Source of the DNA: Aestuariispira ectoiniformans
GTDB taxonomy: Bacteria; Pseudomonadota; Alphaproteobacteria; UBA8366; Aestuariispiraceae
NCBI RefSeq assembly: GCF_025136295.1
Contig: NZ_CP062788.1
Location: 4,233,588 to 4,297,587 of the forward strand
DNA: 64,000 bases
Reading direction: 5' to 3'
A program made the position numbers and the translations under genes. Position 1 is the stretch's first letter. Every line of letters begins with the position of its first letter. Below are positions 1 through 7,971 of this stretch, piece by piece. The notes under the pieces were generated by a model. The model saw only the letters and a program-made list of their open reading frames with translations. It was not told the origin of the DNA and searched no databases.

Positions 1-37
1 CTATTCCGAAGCTGCATAACCCAAACCGGCAGAGCTG

Positions 38-1687
38 ATGGATACCCCGGACCAGTCCCCACAGACCGGCAAGACCGCGCCGCAGGCACCCAAGCGCCAC
101 CGGCGTTTACTGTCGCCGCTCACGCGCAAGATCCTTGCGGTGAACTTTGTTGCCCTGGCCATTCCCGTGGCGGGCATGCTGTATCTTGGCCCCTACCGCG
201 ATCAGTTGATTGCCCAGGAAATGGAAGCCCTGCGCACCCATGGGGAAATTTTTTCAGGGGCTTTGGGGGAAGGTGCGATCAGCATCCTGGACAACGGCCA
301 GGAAGTGCTCAGCCTGGTTCCGGCGCGCCACATCGTCCGCCGTCTGTCCAACCCGTCCCGCGTCCGCGCACGCCTGTTCCTGGGCGATGGCAGCCTGGCC
401 GCCGACAGCCGCAGGCTTGGCGGATTCGGGAATGAGGTCACCATCGAAAGCCTGCCGGAAATCAGCGAAGAATCGAAGCTGCTTTCCACCATCCTGGACA
501 TGATGGCGGGCGTCACCGCCATGATGGAAGACCATGCCCATCCGGTCTATCAGGACCGTAACGGCCAGACGGCTGCCGACTTCCCCGAAGTCACCCGGGC
601 CTTGCGCGGTGATATTGCCGGCGTCGTGCGCCAGCGCCGGAACGGCAAGCTGATCCTGTCGGTGGCCCTTCCGGTCCAACGCTATTACCAGGTCATCGGG
701 GCGCTGCTGCTTTCCAAGGAAGGCAATGAGATCGAGGCCGCCATGCGGGAGGTTCGCCTCAACATCCTGTTCGTTTTTGCAGGTGCGCTGGTCATTACAA
801 CGCTGATGTCGCTTTACCTGGCCGGAACAATCGCACGGCCGGTGCATAAACTTGCCGAGGCTGCAGAGCGCGTCCGCCACACGGTCGGTAAAACCGACGA
901 ACAAATCCCGGACTTCTCCGCCCGTAAGGATGAGATCGGCGATCTGTCCGGTGCGCTCAGGGAAATGACCAATGCGCTACGTGCACGCCTTACCGCCATT
1001 GAAAGCTTTGCCGCCGACGTTTCTCACGAGATCAAGAACCCGCTGACCAGCCTGCGCAGTGCGGTTGAAACCGTCGCCCGCGTCAAGGACGAGAAACAAC
1101 GGGAAAAACTGCTGCGTATCATTCAGGACGATGTTTTGCGTCTCGACCGGTTGATCACGGATATTTCCGATGCATCCCGACTGGATGCGGAACTCTCCCG
1201 CGCCGATACGGCGGAAGTCAGCGTTGTGGACCTGATTGGCGCATTGATCGACATGCATAATGCAACCGCGGAAGATCGCGGCATTCCTTCGATCCACCTG
1301 GACTGCCTGGGCGACGGTCCCTTCCTCGTCAATGGTATCGGTGACCGGCTGGTACAGGTGTTCCGCAATCTGGTAGGGAATGCGGTCACCTTCTCACCGA
1401 AAGACGGCCGCATCACCATCCGGGTATGGCGTGAGGGCAATATCATCAATGCGGTTGTAGAAGACGACGGCCCCGGCATTCCAGACAACAAGCTGGAAGC
1501 CATATTCGACCGCTTCTATACCGAACGTCCCGAAGCGGAGAAATTCGGCACCCATTCCGGGCTTGGGCTGGCGATTTCCAAACAGATCATCGAGGCCCAT
1601 AACGGCACGATTCGCGCGGAAAACCGCCGACACGCAAACGGAGATCCGAAAGGGGCCCGCTTCGTGGTCAAACTGCCGGCGGCCTGA
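38..1687 (+). CDS. ChvG/ExoS-like membrane sensor histidine kinase
   Basis: This is a 549-residue two-component sensor kinase. An N-terminal membrane segment (about residues 31-50) and a second one (about 246-268) bracket a roughly 190-residue periplasmic sensor region, followed by HAMP. The H-box reads VSHEIKNPLTSLR with the phospho-accepting His at residue 330. The N-box (RNLVGNAV), G1 (EDDGPGIP) and G2 (SGLGLAISKQI) mark an intact HATPase domain. The length and the long periplasmic sensor domain fit the ChvG/ExoS family, which in rhizobia pairs with ChvI and controls envelope and acid responses. The partner regulator would lie upstream, outside the window. The role is inferred from the family; kinase identity is secure, the ChvG assignment less so. 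Confidence 0.88.
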   Translation: MDTPDQSPQTGKTAPQAPKRHRRLLSPLTRKILAVNFVALAIPVAGMLYLGPYRDQLIAQEMEALRTHGEIFSGALGEGAISILDNGQEVLSLVPARHIVRRLSNPSRVRARLFLGDGSLAADSRRLGGFGNEVTIESLPEISEESKLLSTILDMMAGVTAMMEDHAHPVYQDRNGQTAADFPEVTRALRGDIAGVVRQRRNGKLILSVALPVQRYYQVIGALLLSKEGNEIEAAMREVRLNILFVFAGALVITTLMSLYLAGTIARPVHKLAEAAERVRHTVGKTDEQIPDFSARKDEIGDLSGALREMTNALRARLTAIESFAADVSHEIKNPLTSLRSAVETVARVKDEKQREKLLRIIQDDVLRLDRLITDISDASRLDAELSRADTAEVSVVDLIGALIDMHNATAEDRGIPSIHLDCLGDGPFLVNGIGDRLVQVFRNLVGNAVTFSPKDGRITIRVWREGNIINAVVEDDGPGIPDNKLEAIFDRFYTERPEAEKFGTHSGLGLAISKQIIEAHNGTIRAENRRHANGDPKGARFVVKLPAA

Positions 1688-3253
1688 TCACCACTCACCG
1701 AAGATCACACCTTTTTTCTGCCAGGTATCGGTGCGGGCCTCCACATCTTCGTCAGACAGATTGGCCCGCACATTGCGGCCCGCAGCCAGCCAGTCAAACA
1801 ACGCTTCCTTGAACCCCGCAAGGACATCGGATACGCCCGGATCGTCCGCCAGGTCGTGCAACTCGTCCGGATCGCGTTCCAGGTCAAACAACTGAGGACG
1901 GAAGCCCTGGTAGTAAATGTATTTCCAGCGCGCATCGCGCAGCATCCAACCATGGCAGTCGTTGACGCCAAGGCCCAGCGTCAGCCGCGCGCCGCGATGG
2001 CTGTAATCCAGCTCGGCAATCGCCATCTCCCGCCAGTCCCGAACGGCCTCCCCCTTGAGGAGCGGCATCAATGACCGTCCTTCCAGACGGTGAGAGGGAA
2101 CCTTGCCGCCAACGGCATCAATGAAGGTTGGAATCAGGTCAATCGCCTCGACCGGATGATCGTCGACCGCCCCTTTGCGTCCTTCCGGGTGACTGACAAT
2201 CATGGGCAGTTTGACGGAGCAATCATGGAACAGCTCTTTTTCGCCAAGCCAGTGATCGCCGAGATAATCCCCGTGGTCTGAGGTGAACACGATCAGCGTA
2301 TCGTCGAGACGCCCCATCGCCTCCAGCTCGCCCATCAGGCGGCCGATCTCGTCATCCAGCTGCTTGATCAGCGCCATATAGGCGGGGATCACGGTTTCGC
2401 GGACTTCCTCCCGGGCAAAGTTTTGTCCTTCCGCATGTTTCATAAAGGCCCCGACCACCGGATGGGGCCCCTTCTTTTCCGCATCAATGCGGTTTGCAGG
2501 CAAGACATCCTCTGTCCCGAACATGCTGAAGTAGGGTTCAGGTGCCATATAGGGCCAGTGCGGCTTGATATAGCTGAGGTGCAGGCACCAGGGTGATTCG
2601 CCCTGACGGCGGATATAATCAATAGCCTGGCTGGTCATCCAGGGCGTTTCGGCGTCCTCCGCCTTCACCCGCGCCGGATAGGCGGCGTTGCGCATATACC
2701 AGCCGGACAGAATTTCCCCATCCGGGCCTTGAGCGGCATTCGCCCAGTCATGCCAGGGGTTATCCCCGTCATAGCCCTGCCTGCGCAGATAGTCATTATA
2801 GGCAAGGTCCGGGTTCACCGACTGATCGGGGTGAAGACCATCATCGCGCGGCTGTGCATCGAAACCGCACTGGCTGACCAGCACGCCATCGGGCGAATTC
2901 GGGTCCAGCCCCAGGCGTTTCATACCCGCCTGATCCGAGGCCATATGAGTCTTGCCCGTCAGCGCCACATGCAGGCCGAGCGGGCGCAGGTAATCACCCA
3001 GCGTCCATTCGCCGACACTTAAGGGTACCTGATTCCAGGTTGAACCATGAGAGGTAACATAGCGGCCCGTATAAAAGGACATACGGCTGGGACCGCAAAT
3101 CGCCGACTGTGCATAGGCGTTGGTGAAACGGACCCCGCGGTCCGCCAACGCATCTATATTAGGCGTTTTTAACGACGGGTGCCCGTAGCAGCCAAGATAA
3201 TCCCAGCGCAGTTGGTCCGCCATGATGAAAAGGATGTTGCGCACTTGGCCCAT
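1688..3253 (-). CDS. Sulfatase / phosphonate monoester hydrolase family enzyme
   Basis: This is a 521-residue alkaline-phosphatase-superfamily hydrolase. Asp13 sits in the first metal-binding strand (FIMADQLRWD). The motif CGPSR has Cys53 as the residue that would be converted to formylglycine, followed by TGRYVTSHG. The second metal site is FTSDHGDYLGDH near residue 325. The C-terminal part (KYIYYQGFRPQLFDLERD) is typical of the family. The overall pattern resembles the rhizobial phosphonate monoester hydrolase / arylsulfatase group, so the substrate could be a sulfate ester, phosphonate monoester or phosphodiester. There is no signal peptide, so it is probably cytoplasmic. It is convergent with the kinase gene, with the stop codons directly abutting. 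The exact substrate cannot be read from sequence. Confidence 0.85.
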   Translation of the reverse strand: MGQVRNILFIMADQLRWDYLGCYGHPSLKTPNIDALADRGVRFTNAYAQSAICGPSRMSFYTGRYVTSHGSTWNQVPLSVGEWTLGDYLRPLGLHVALTGKTHMASDQAGMKRLGLDPNSPDGVLVSQCGFDAQPRDDGLHPDQSVNPDLAYNDYLRRQGYDGDNPWHDWANAAQGPDGEILSGWYMRNAAYPARVKAEDAETPWMTSQAIDYIRRQGESPWCLHLSYIKPHWPYMAPEPYFSMFGTEDVLPANRIDAEKKGPHPVVGAFMKHAEGQNFAREEVRETVIPAYMALIKQLDDEIGRLMGELEAMGRLDDTLIVFTSDHGDYLGDHWLGEKELFHDCSVKLPMIVSHPEGRKGAVDDHPVEAIDLIPTFIDAVGGKVPSHRLEGRSLMPLLKGEAVRDWREMAIAELDYSHRGARLTLGLGVNDCHGWMLRDARWKYIYYQGFRPQLFDLERDPDELHDLADDPGVSDVLAGFKEALFDWLAAGRNVRANLSDEDVEARTDTWQKKGVIFGEW

Positions 3254-3501
3254 AATTGACCGGGTCTCCGCCCAAAGCTACTACCAGATACTGAACTGGT
3301 CGCCACTTTAGGACGCCGCATCCGGCGCGGCAATGGCCTGCCCCGGAATAGACCTTTCAACGGCAAGTCCAAATCGTCAAAGGCCAGGGCGGCCCAATCG
3401 ACAGGCTCCACCGGCTCCCAGGCGGCTTTCACCACCTCTTTCGAATTCCACTCACGCACGGCCGGCCCCTTTGGGTTGAACCACGATTTCAACCAGTGCA
3501 T
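3169..3501 (-). CDS. Candidate overlapping reading frame (possible 3' part of the gene above)
   Basis: From an ATG at 3501 this frame encodes a Trp-rich, partly acidic stretch (MHWLKSWFNPKG, then EPVEPVDWAALAFDDLDLPL) with GC-rich third positions, which suggests real coding at least to about 3310. It overlaps the preceding hypothetical gene by 50 bases and then runs 85 bases into the start of the sulfatase gene in another frame, where its sequence turns Ser/Arg-rich and looks non-coding. No ribosome-binding site is clear at its own ATG. I recognise no family. It may be translated only as a frameshift continuation, or may be decayed. Confidence 0.3.
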   Translation of the reverse strand: MHWLKSWFNPKGPAVREWNSKEVVKAAWEPVEPVDWAALAFDDLDLPLKGLFRGRPLPRRMRRPKVATSSVSGSSFGRRPGQLWAKCATSFSSWRTNCAGIILAATGTRR

Positions 3502-3763
3502 CTGTCGGACGTTTTTCACTGGTCTGCGACAGGGCGAGACGGAAAATCGCTGCTGTGCGCTGATCCGGTACTGTAACAACACTGGGCTTGCCTGATGCCG
3601 CCCCGCGCAACACAGGGCCTGTCAGGCAGTCCACCGCGCGGGCAACGATGTCGACGATTTCCGCAACATCGGATGCTTCGGGTATAATGGCGTCATAAGC
3701 CTCTTCGACGCAGCGCGACAAAGGATCCAGAAAATCGGAACGTGTGGTCAATGATGCGGACAT
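3452..3763 (-). CDS. Hypothetical protein, possibly the 5' part of a frameshifted gene
   Basis: This is a 103-residue protein of unknown function with no recognised domain. The start is well supported by GGAGGG a few bases before the ATG. The protein is mildly acidic and helical-looking, with a VVTVPDQRTAAIFRLAL segment. Its 3' end, around the homopolymer-rich CCCAAAGGGGCC at about 3465-3476, overlaps a second open frame that continues to 3169. Removing a single G would join the two into one longer protein. It is therefore either a complete small protein, or the first part of a frameshifted or recoded gene. Confidence 0.5.
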   Translation of the reverse strand: MSASLTTRSDFLDPLSRCVEEAYDAIIPEASDVAEIVDIVARAVDCLTGPVLRGAASGKPSVVTVPDQRTAAIFRLALSQTSEKRPTDALVEIVVQPKGAGRA

Positions 3764-3899
3764 GGCACCCTCCGGTTTACTCCTAATCGTTCATGCTTTA
3801 TCAGGACCGCGTGACAGATGGCGGTCGCTTTGGTGAAAGATTTACGACAACAGCCGGAATCGCGTGCTATCTGGACGCAATCTGATGACAGGAGATCCC

Positions 3900-4283
3900 A
3901 TGCAAGAAATTCGCTTTGCCGTTTGGCAGTTTGTGCGCCTGATGGTGCGCCTGGAAGACAGTGTTAAAACCGAGAAGTCAGATGCCCTGAAAGCCCTTTA
4001 CAACGGTTGGGAAGACATCTGGGTCGATCTGGATGCGCAGCTTGTGGACCTGTCGAAACAGGACCCGGATGCCTTCGCGGATTTGATGATGGATCAGGAA
4101 GTTATCTGTGACGACGTCAGCAAGGAAGAATGTCTGCTGGTCGCCGGAGAGTTGAACAAGGTCATCACCGAAATCAAGGGGCTGCTGGCCAAGACCGAAG
4201 ACGACGAAATGGTCGAAGACCTGTCCTTCGAGCGTGACGAGCTGATCGAACTGGAACGCGAAATCCGCAAGATGGCGGCCTGA
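3900..4283 (+). CDS. Hypothetical acidic helical protein
   Basis: This is a 127-residue protein when read from the ATG at 3900, chosen because AGGAGA lies about 6 bases upstream; an earlier in-frame ATG at 3864 would add 12 residues but has no such site. The protein is rich in Glu, Asp and Leu and has no Pro- or Gly-rich breaks, so it is probably all-helical and cytoplasmic. The C-terminal third (LAKTEDDEMVEDLSFERDEL) could form a coiled coil. I do not recognise a family. It stands alone between a divergent hypothetical gene and phbB, with no terminator visible before phbB. Confidence 0.65.
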   Translation: MQEIRFAVWQFVRLMVRLEDSVKTEKSDALKALYNGWEDIWVDLDAQLVDLSKQDPDAFADLMMDQEVICDDVSKEECLLVAGELNKVITEIKGLLAKTEDDEMVEDLSFERDELIELEREIRKMAA

Positions 4284-4430
4284 CTCCGGTCAGGCCCCGC
4301 CGCCACAATGCCGGTTATGTCCCTGCCGTTACAACACTGTCCAAAAACTGACGCAGGACTTTAATCTGTTGTTCTCGGAACTGATTCCGTGTTTTCATAT
4401 AGGTTGTTTCCTAAAGAACTAGACTACAAC

Positions 4431-4458
4431 TTGTGGTTTATGTTTAAAAAAATAATAA
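4431..4458 (+). promoter_or_regulatory. Candidate phbB promoter
   Basis: TTGTGG and TAATAA are separated by 16 bases inside a very AT-rich stretch, about 70 bases before the phbB start. GTTTAT and ATAAAC form imperfect inverted arms (4436-4460) over the same region and could be an operator. The rest of the 240-base gap (4284-4525) holds nothing else I can identify. Confidence 0.4.
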
Positions 4459-4525
4459 ACTAGAAAAACGGTAACAAAGCCGCGGGTTAGTCCTTGGCAA
4501 CACAGTTCAAAGGGAGTCCGTTCCT

Positions 4526-5248
4526 ATGGGTAGAGTAGCAGTAGTCACCGGTGGTACACGCGGTATCGGCGCAGCCATTTCCATTGCCTTGAAAGAGGCC
4601 GGTTACAAAGTTGCAGCCAACTATGGCGGTAACGACGAAGCCGCCAATCAGTTCAAGGCGGAAACCGGTATCAGCGTCTTCAAGTTCGACGTCTCCGACT
4701 TTCAGTCCTGTGCGAGCGGCATCGAGGCGATCGAAACAGAACTCGGGCCGGTGGAAGTTTTGGTTAACAATGCGGGCATCACCCGCGACGGCACAATTCA
4801 CAGGATGAGCCCGGAAGACTGGCAGAAGGTGATCGACACCAACCTGGGATCCTGCTTCAACATGTGCCGGAACGTCATCGAAGGCATGCGGGAACGCAGC
4901 TTTGGCCGGATCGTCAATATCGGGTCCATCAACGGTCAGGCCGGTCAATACGGCCAGGTAAACTATGCCGCCGCCAAGTCCGGCATTCACGGTTTCACCA
5001 AGGCCCTGGCGCAGGAAGGTGCCGCCAAAGGCATCACGGTCAATGCCATCGCACCGGGCTATATCGACACGGATATGGTCCGCGCCGTACCCGCGAATGT
5101 GCTGGAGAAAATCGTCGCCAAGGTTCCGGTTGGACGGTTGGGCCGGGCCGATGAAATCGCACGCGGCGTGTTGTTTCTGGTCGCAGACGAAGGCGGCTTC
5201 ATTACCGGTTCGACCTTGTCGATCAACGGCGGACAGCATATGTACTAA
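4526..5248 (+). CDS. phbB: Acetoacetyl-CoA reductase (NADPH), PHB synthesis
   Basis: This is a 240-residue short-chain dehydrogenase that reduces acetoacetyl-CoA to (R)-3-hydroxybutyryl-CoA, the second step of polyhydroxybutyrate synthesis. The cofactor motif TGGTRGIG is at residues 8-15, then NNAG near 90. The catalytic Ser (NIGSINGQAGQ) and YAAAK follow near 140-155, and the C-terminus has GFITGSTLSINGGQHMY. The GQAGQ stretch and the C-terminal NGGQHM are typical of PhbB rather than of FabG. AAAGGGAG precedes the ATG. The gene has its own promoter candidate and terminator, so it is likely monocistronic; phbA and phbC are not in the window. Confidence 0.92.
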   Translation: MGRVAVVTGGTRGIGAAISIALKEAGYKVAANYGGNDEAANQFKAETGISVFKFDVSDFQSCASGIEAIETELGPVEVLVNNAGITRDGTIHRMSPEDWQKVIDTNLGSCFNMCRNVIEGMRERSFGRIVNIGSINGQAGQYGQVNYAAAKSGIHGFTKALAQEGAAKGITVNAIAPGYIDTDMVRAVPANVLEKIVAKVPVGRLGRADEIARGVLFLVADEGGFITGSTLSINGGQHMY

Positions 5249-5274
5249 CACCGGTATCAAGCCTTATTCCATTG

Positions 5275-5303
5275 ACGGGGCGGGCACACCGCCCCGTTTT
5301 TTT
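5275..5303 (+). terminator. Rho-independent terminator after phbB
   Basis: The stem CGGGGCGG / CCGCCCCG with a short CACA-type loop is followed by seven T residues, 27 bases after the phbB stop. It also lies just ahead of the Nudix gene, so that gene needs its own promoter or read-through. Confidence 0.85.
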
Positions 5304-5320
5304 GTCGGAAGGACCTTCCT

Positions 5321-5758
5321 ATGGGCACACCCATGATGCGGCCGGTGATCGGTGTCGGTGTCGTCGTCCTGAAAGACGACCATGTCCTGCTGATCAAACG
5401 CGGCAAGGCCCCGGAGAAAGGCAAATGGAGCCTGCCCGGCGGCCGCCAGGAACTGGCGGAACCGATCCGCCATACCGCCCGCCGTGAGGTCCGTGAAGAA
5501 ACATCGGTGGAGATCACCGACCCGCAATTGCTGGACGTGGTCGATTCCATCCATGCCCTGCCCGACGGTGAGATCGAATTCCAATATACCCTGGTCGATT
5601 TCTGGGCCGAATGGCTGGATGGCACCCCTGTCGCCGGAGACGACGCCGTGGATGCCCAATGGTTTCCCCTGGACGAAGTCGGCTTTCTGGGGCTGTGGGA
5701 GGAGACACAGCGGGTGATCTTCCTGGCCGTGGAAAAGCGCAACAAACAATCGGTTTAA
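5321..5758 (+). CDS. Nudix hydrolase
   Basis: This is a 145-residue Nudix pyrophosphohydrolase. The Nudix box is GRQELAE, seven residues, then REVREETSVEI. It matches GX5EX7REUXEEXGU except that the last glycine is a serine. The metal-binding glutamates of REVREE are intact, so catalysis is plausible. The N-terminal VGVVVLKDDHVLLIKRGKAP and the size fit the ADP-ribose pyrophosphatase / MutT-like group, but the nucleotide substrate cannot be deduced. GGAAGGACC precedes the ATG at 5321; MM at residues 5-6 gives alternative starts. The HAD gene begins 10 bases after the stop, suggesting co-transcription. Confidence 0.88.
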   Translation: MGTPMMRPVIGVGVVVLKDDHVLLIKRGKAPEKGKWSLPGGRQELAEPIRHTARREVREETSVEITDPQLLDVVDSIHALPDGEIEFQYTLVDFWAEWLDGTPVAGDDAVDAQWFPLDEVGFLGLWEETQRVIFLAVEKRNKQSV

Positions 5759-5768
5759 AGGCTGTGTA

Positions 5769-6431
5769 ATGAGTAAATTCGATCTGGTGATTTTTGACTG
5801 CGACGGTGTTCTGGTAGACAGCGAGGCCCTTTCAACCAAGGTCTGGGTTCAGTTCCTTGCCGATCACGGACTGCCCTACGGGACAGAGGATATCGCCGCG
5901 CATGCCGGACTGACCGACCGGGCGCTTCGCAATCTGATCTCTGAGGAAACGGGCTATGAACTGCCCGACGACACGCCACAGCAAATCGAGGAGCGGGCCA
6001 CGTCCTTATTCGATAATGAACTGAACGCCCTTCCCGGTGTTCTGGACGCTGTCAGCAGGCTCACCTTGCCTAAATGTGTTTGTTCCAACAGCGGCATGGC
6101 GCGGCTTCACCGCTCACTTCGCACCGTCGGCCTGTTCGATCATTTCGGGCCGGACCGTATTTATCATGCATCCCTTGTGGGCAAGCCCAAACCCGCACCG
6201 GACCTCCATTTACATGCGTTGGAACGAATGGGGGCCACCGCTGAACATGCCGTCGTCATTGAAGACAGCGTCACCGGCGTCACCGCCGCCCGCGCCGCCG
6301 GGATCACGGTCTTTGGTTATACCGCAGCCTCCCACCTTGGAGAGGATCAGGCAGACAAGCTGCGCGCCGCAGGGGCGAGCCTGGTGTTTAATGACATGAA
6401 CGAGCTGGATCGCCTGCTGAATGTGGCCTAG
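5769..6431 (+). CDS. HAD-superfamily phosphatase (phosphoglycolate phosphatase / beta-PGM type)
   Basis: This 220-residue protein starts with FDLVIFDCDGVLVDSE: Asp10 is the nucleophile and Asp12 the general acid of the HAD fold. The helical cap spans about residues 18-85. Motif II is VCSNSG, motif III is the Lys of GKPKPAPD, and motif IV is VIEDSVTGV. This DCDGVLVDSE pattern marks the subgroup with 6-phosphogluconate phosphatase YieH, GS1-like and beta-phosphoglucomutase enzymes. The substrate is probably a small sugar phosphate but is not determinable. The stop TAG overlaps by three bases the stop of the convergent LysR gene. Confidence 0.88.
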   Translation: MSKFDLVIFDCDGVLVDSEALSTKVWVQFLADHGLPYGTEDIAAHAGLTDRALRNLISEETGYELPDDTPQQIEERATSLFDNELNALPGVLDAVSRLTLPKCVCSNSGMARLHRSLRTVGLFDHFGPDRIYHASLVGKPKPAPDLHLHALERMGATAEHAVVIEDSVTGVTAARAAGITVFGYTAASHLGEDQADKLRAAGASLVFNDMNELDRLLNVA

Positions 6432-7327
6432 GCCGCTTCTGCCGCCGCCGCCTCATTGAACAGCCAGTCCCGGAAGACCTTCACCTTCGGACGGTCGAAA
6501 GACTGTTCCGGGCAAACGAAGTGATAGGCGAATTCCCCCGGCAGCGACAGGTCGAAAGGCCGCACCAGCAACCCCATCTGCAGGGCATCGCGTGCCAGGA
6601 AGCTGCGCCCCAGCGCCACCCCCTGCCCGTCGACAGCAGCCTGCAGCACCATATCGGAAAAGTTAAAGCTGACGCCGCGATTGGGGTCCACGCCCTTCAC
6701 ATTCGCCGCGATCAGCCATGTCCGCCAGTCCGTCTCCATCTCATCATGCAGCAATGTGTGATATTTCAGGTCACCCGGCTCTTTCAGCGGATGTTCCGAA
6801 TCCTCCAGAAGTTTCGGACTGCAGACCGGAAAGATGTCCTCCGTCATGAAGCGGACCGAGGCCAGCCCCGGATAATTCCCACGCCCCCAGCGGATCGCCA
6901 CATCCACCGTATCGCGGTCGAAATCAACCGGCTCAAAAGATGCCGAAATCCGCAGGTCGATATCGGGATAGGTGCTGTGGAACTTGCCCAGCCTGGGCAC
7001 CAGCCAGGAGGCGGCAAAAGACGGCATCACACTCACAGTCAGCGCACCGCTTGTCTCCTGCTCCCTCAGCTTGTCCACGCCCGCCATCAGGGTGCGCAGG
7101 GCGTCCCGCACCGCAGGCAGGAAGACCTGCCCTTCCTCCGTCAGCATCAATGCCCGGTTCAGGCGCTTGAACAACTGAACCCCCAAGGCGGTTTCCAGTG
7201 TCTTGATCTGGTGACTGATGGCGGCCTGGGTCACGAATAATTCATCCGCAGCACGGGTGAAGGACAAATGCCGGGCCGCGGCCTCAAAAGCGCGCAATGT
7301 ATTCAAAGGCGGCAAACGACGGGACAT
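6428..7327 (-). CDS. LysR-type transcriptional regulator, GcvA-like
   Basis: This is a 299-residue regulator when started at MSRRLPPLNTLRAFEAAARH; the open frame extends upstream to 7426 but this start is standard for the family. The winged HTH spans residues 8-66 (LSFTRAADELFVTQAAISHQIKTLE), followed by a linker helix and a periplasmic-binding-like effector domain. The LPPLNTLRAFEAAARHLSFT signature is typical of the GcvA subgroup. It is divergent from the DUF1127 gene; the 206-base region between them holds a perfect inverted repeat (7372-7392) that is a candidate binding site. Target and ligand are unknown. Confidence 0.9.
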   Translation of the reverse strand: MSRRLPPLNTLRAFEAAARHLSFTRAADELFVTQAAISHQIKTLETALGVQLFKRLNRALMLTEEGQVFLPAVRDALRTLMAGVDKLREQETSGALTVSVMPSFAASWLVPRLGKFHSTYPDIDLRISASFEPVDFDRDTVDVAIRWGRGNYPGLASVRFMTEDIFPVCSPKLLEDSEHPLKEPGDLKYHTLLHDEMETDWRTWLIAANVKGVDPNRGVSFNFSDMVLQAAVDGQGVALGRSFLARDALQMGLLVRPFDLSLPGEFAYHFVCPEQSFDRPKVKVFRDWLFNEAAAAEAA

Positions 7328-7371
7328 GGAACAGGTTCTCGCGATTTGATTTGTGAAAATTATGTGAATTT

Positions 7372-7392
7372 CGGATAAAAATATCTTATCCG
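7372..7392. promoter_or_regulatory. Inverted repeat, candidate LysR operator
   Basis: The arms CGGATAA and TTATCCG are perfect and separated by 7 bases (AAATATC). The repeat lies 45 bases before the LysR start and 142 bases before the DUF1127 start. It contains the ATC-N-GAT-like spacing often seen at LysR sites. The neighbourhood supports self-regulation; no direct evidence. Confidence 0.45.
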
Positions 7393-7533
7393 GTAAATGA
7401 AAATTTGTCCATTGTGTGCAGTGCAAAAAGTCCCTATTTAAGCGCCAGACAGACGAACAAAACGGTTTCGCGGGCAGATCGCAGAAACCAAAAGAAACAA
7501 AATTACATAAAGATTTTGATTAGGAGAAGAATC

Positions 7534-7800
7534 ATGGCGACCAAGATGGATATGCATTACGAAGCTCCCTTCGTCAGCGTTATGACCTCCACCAGCGAAC
7601 TGCTGGTCCGCGCGATCAGCGACGCGGTAGACGGCCTGAACAGCCTGGCCGACAAAGCATTCGAACTGGTGACCGTTTGGCAGTCCCGCAACGCACAGCG
7701 CCATCACCTGATGGAACTGGACGATCGCCTGCTGCACGACCTGGGCATGACCCGCGCCGACGCTATCGTTGAGGCCCGTAAACCTTTCTGGCGTGCATAA
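7534..7800 (+). CDS. DUF1127 (YjiS-like) small protein
   Basis: This is an 88-residue protein whose C-terminal 40 residues form a DUF1127 domain: HLMELDDRLLHDLGMTRADAI, ending with KPFWRA. The start ATG at 7534 is preceded by AGGAGA; upstream in-frame extension to 7405 is not supported. The N-terminal half is helical. In alphaproteobacteria DUF1127 proteins have been linked to RNA-binding and phosphate/carbon responses, but the role of this one is not known. The 5' leader contains a hairpin (GGTTTC ... GAAACC, 7464-7489) that could matter for translation or RNA stability. Two hairpins follow the gene. Confidence 0.85.
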   Translation: MATKMDMHYEAPFVSVMTSTSELLVRAISDAVDGLNSLADKAFELVTVWQSRNAQRHHLMELDDRLLHDLGMTRADAIVEARKPFWRA

Positions 7801-7874
7801 CGCCTGATTTAGCCGGAAACTTCGTCTTCCCTCGGACGAATTGAACATACCCCTATATGTTTCGGCTAGTTCAA

Positions 7875-7895
7875 GGCGGGTCCCCCCGACCCGCC
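7875..7895 (+). terminator. Stem-loop after DUF1127 gene
   Basis: An 8-base-pair perfect stem GGCGGGTC / GACCCGCC with a C5 loop sits 75 bases after the DUF1127 stop. No T-run follows, so it may stabilise the mRNA 3' end rather than terminate by itself. Confidence 0.5.
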
Positions 7896-7907
7896 TTCCC
7901 TGACAGA

Positions 7908-7943
7908 AAACGCGGCGCCCACCATCCCGGGCGCCGCGTTTCC
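7908..7943. terminator. Strong bidirectional hairpin between convergent genes
   Basis: The 13-base-pair perfect stem AAACGCGGCGCCC / GGGCGCCGCGTTT with an 8-base loop lies between the DUF1127 gene and the oppositely oriented methyltransferase gene. The A- and T-ended arms allow termination in either direction. Confidence 0.75.
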
Positions 7944-7971
7944 TATTGGATCATTATCAGGCCTAATGCGC

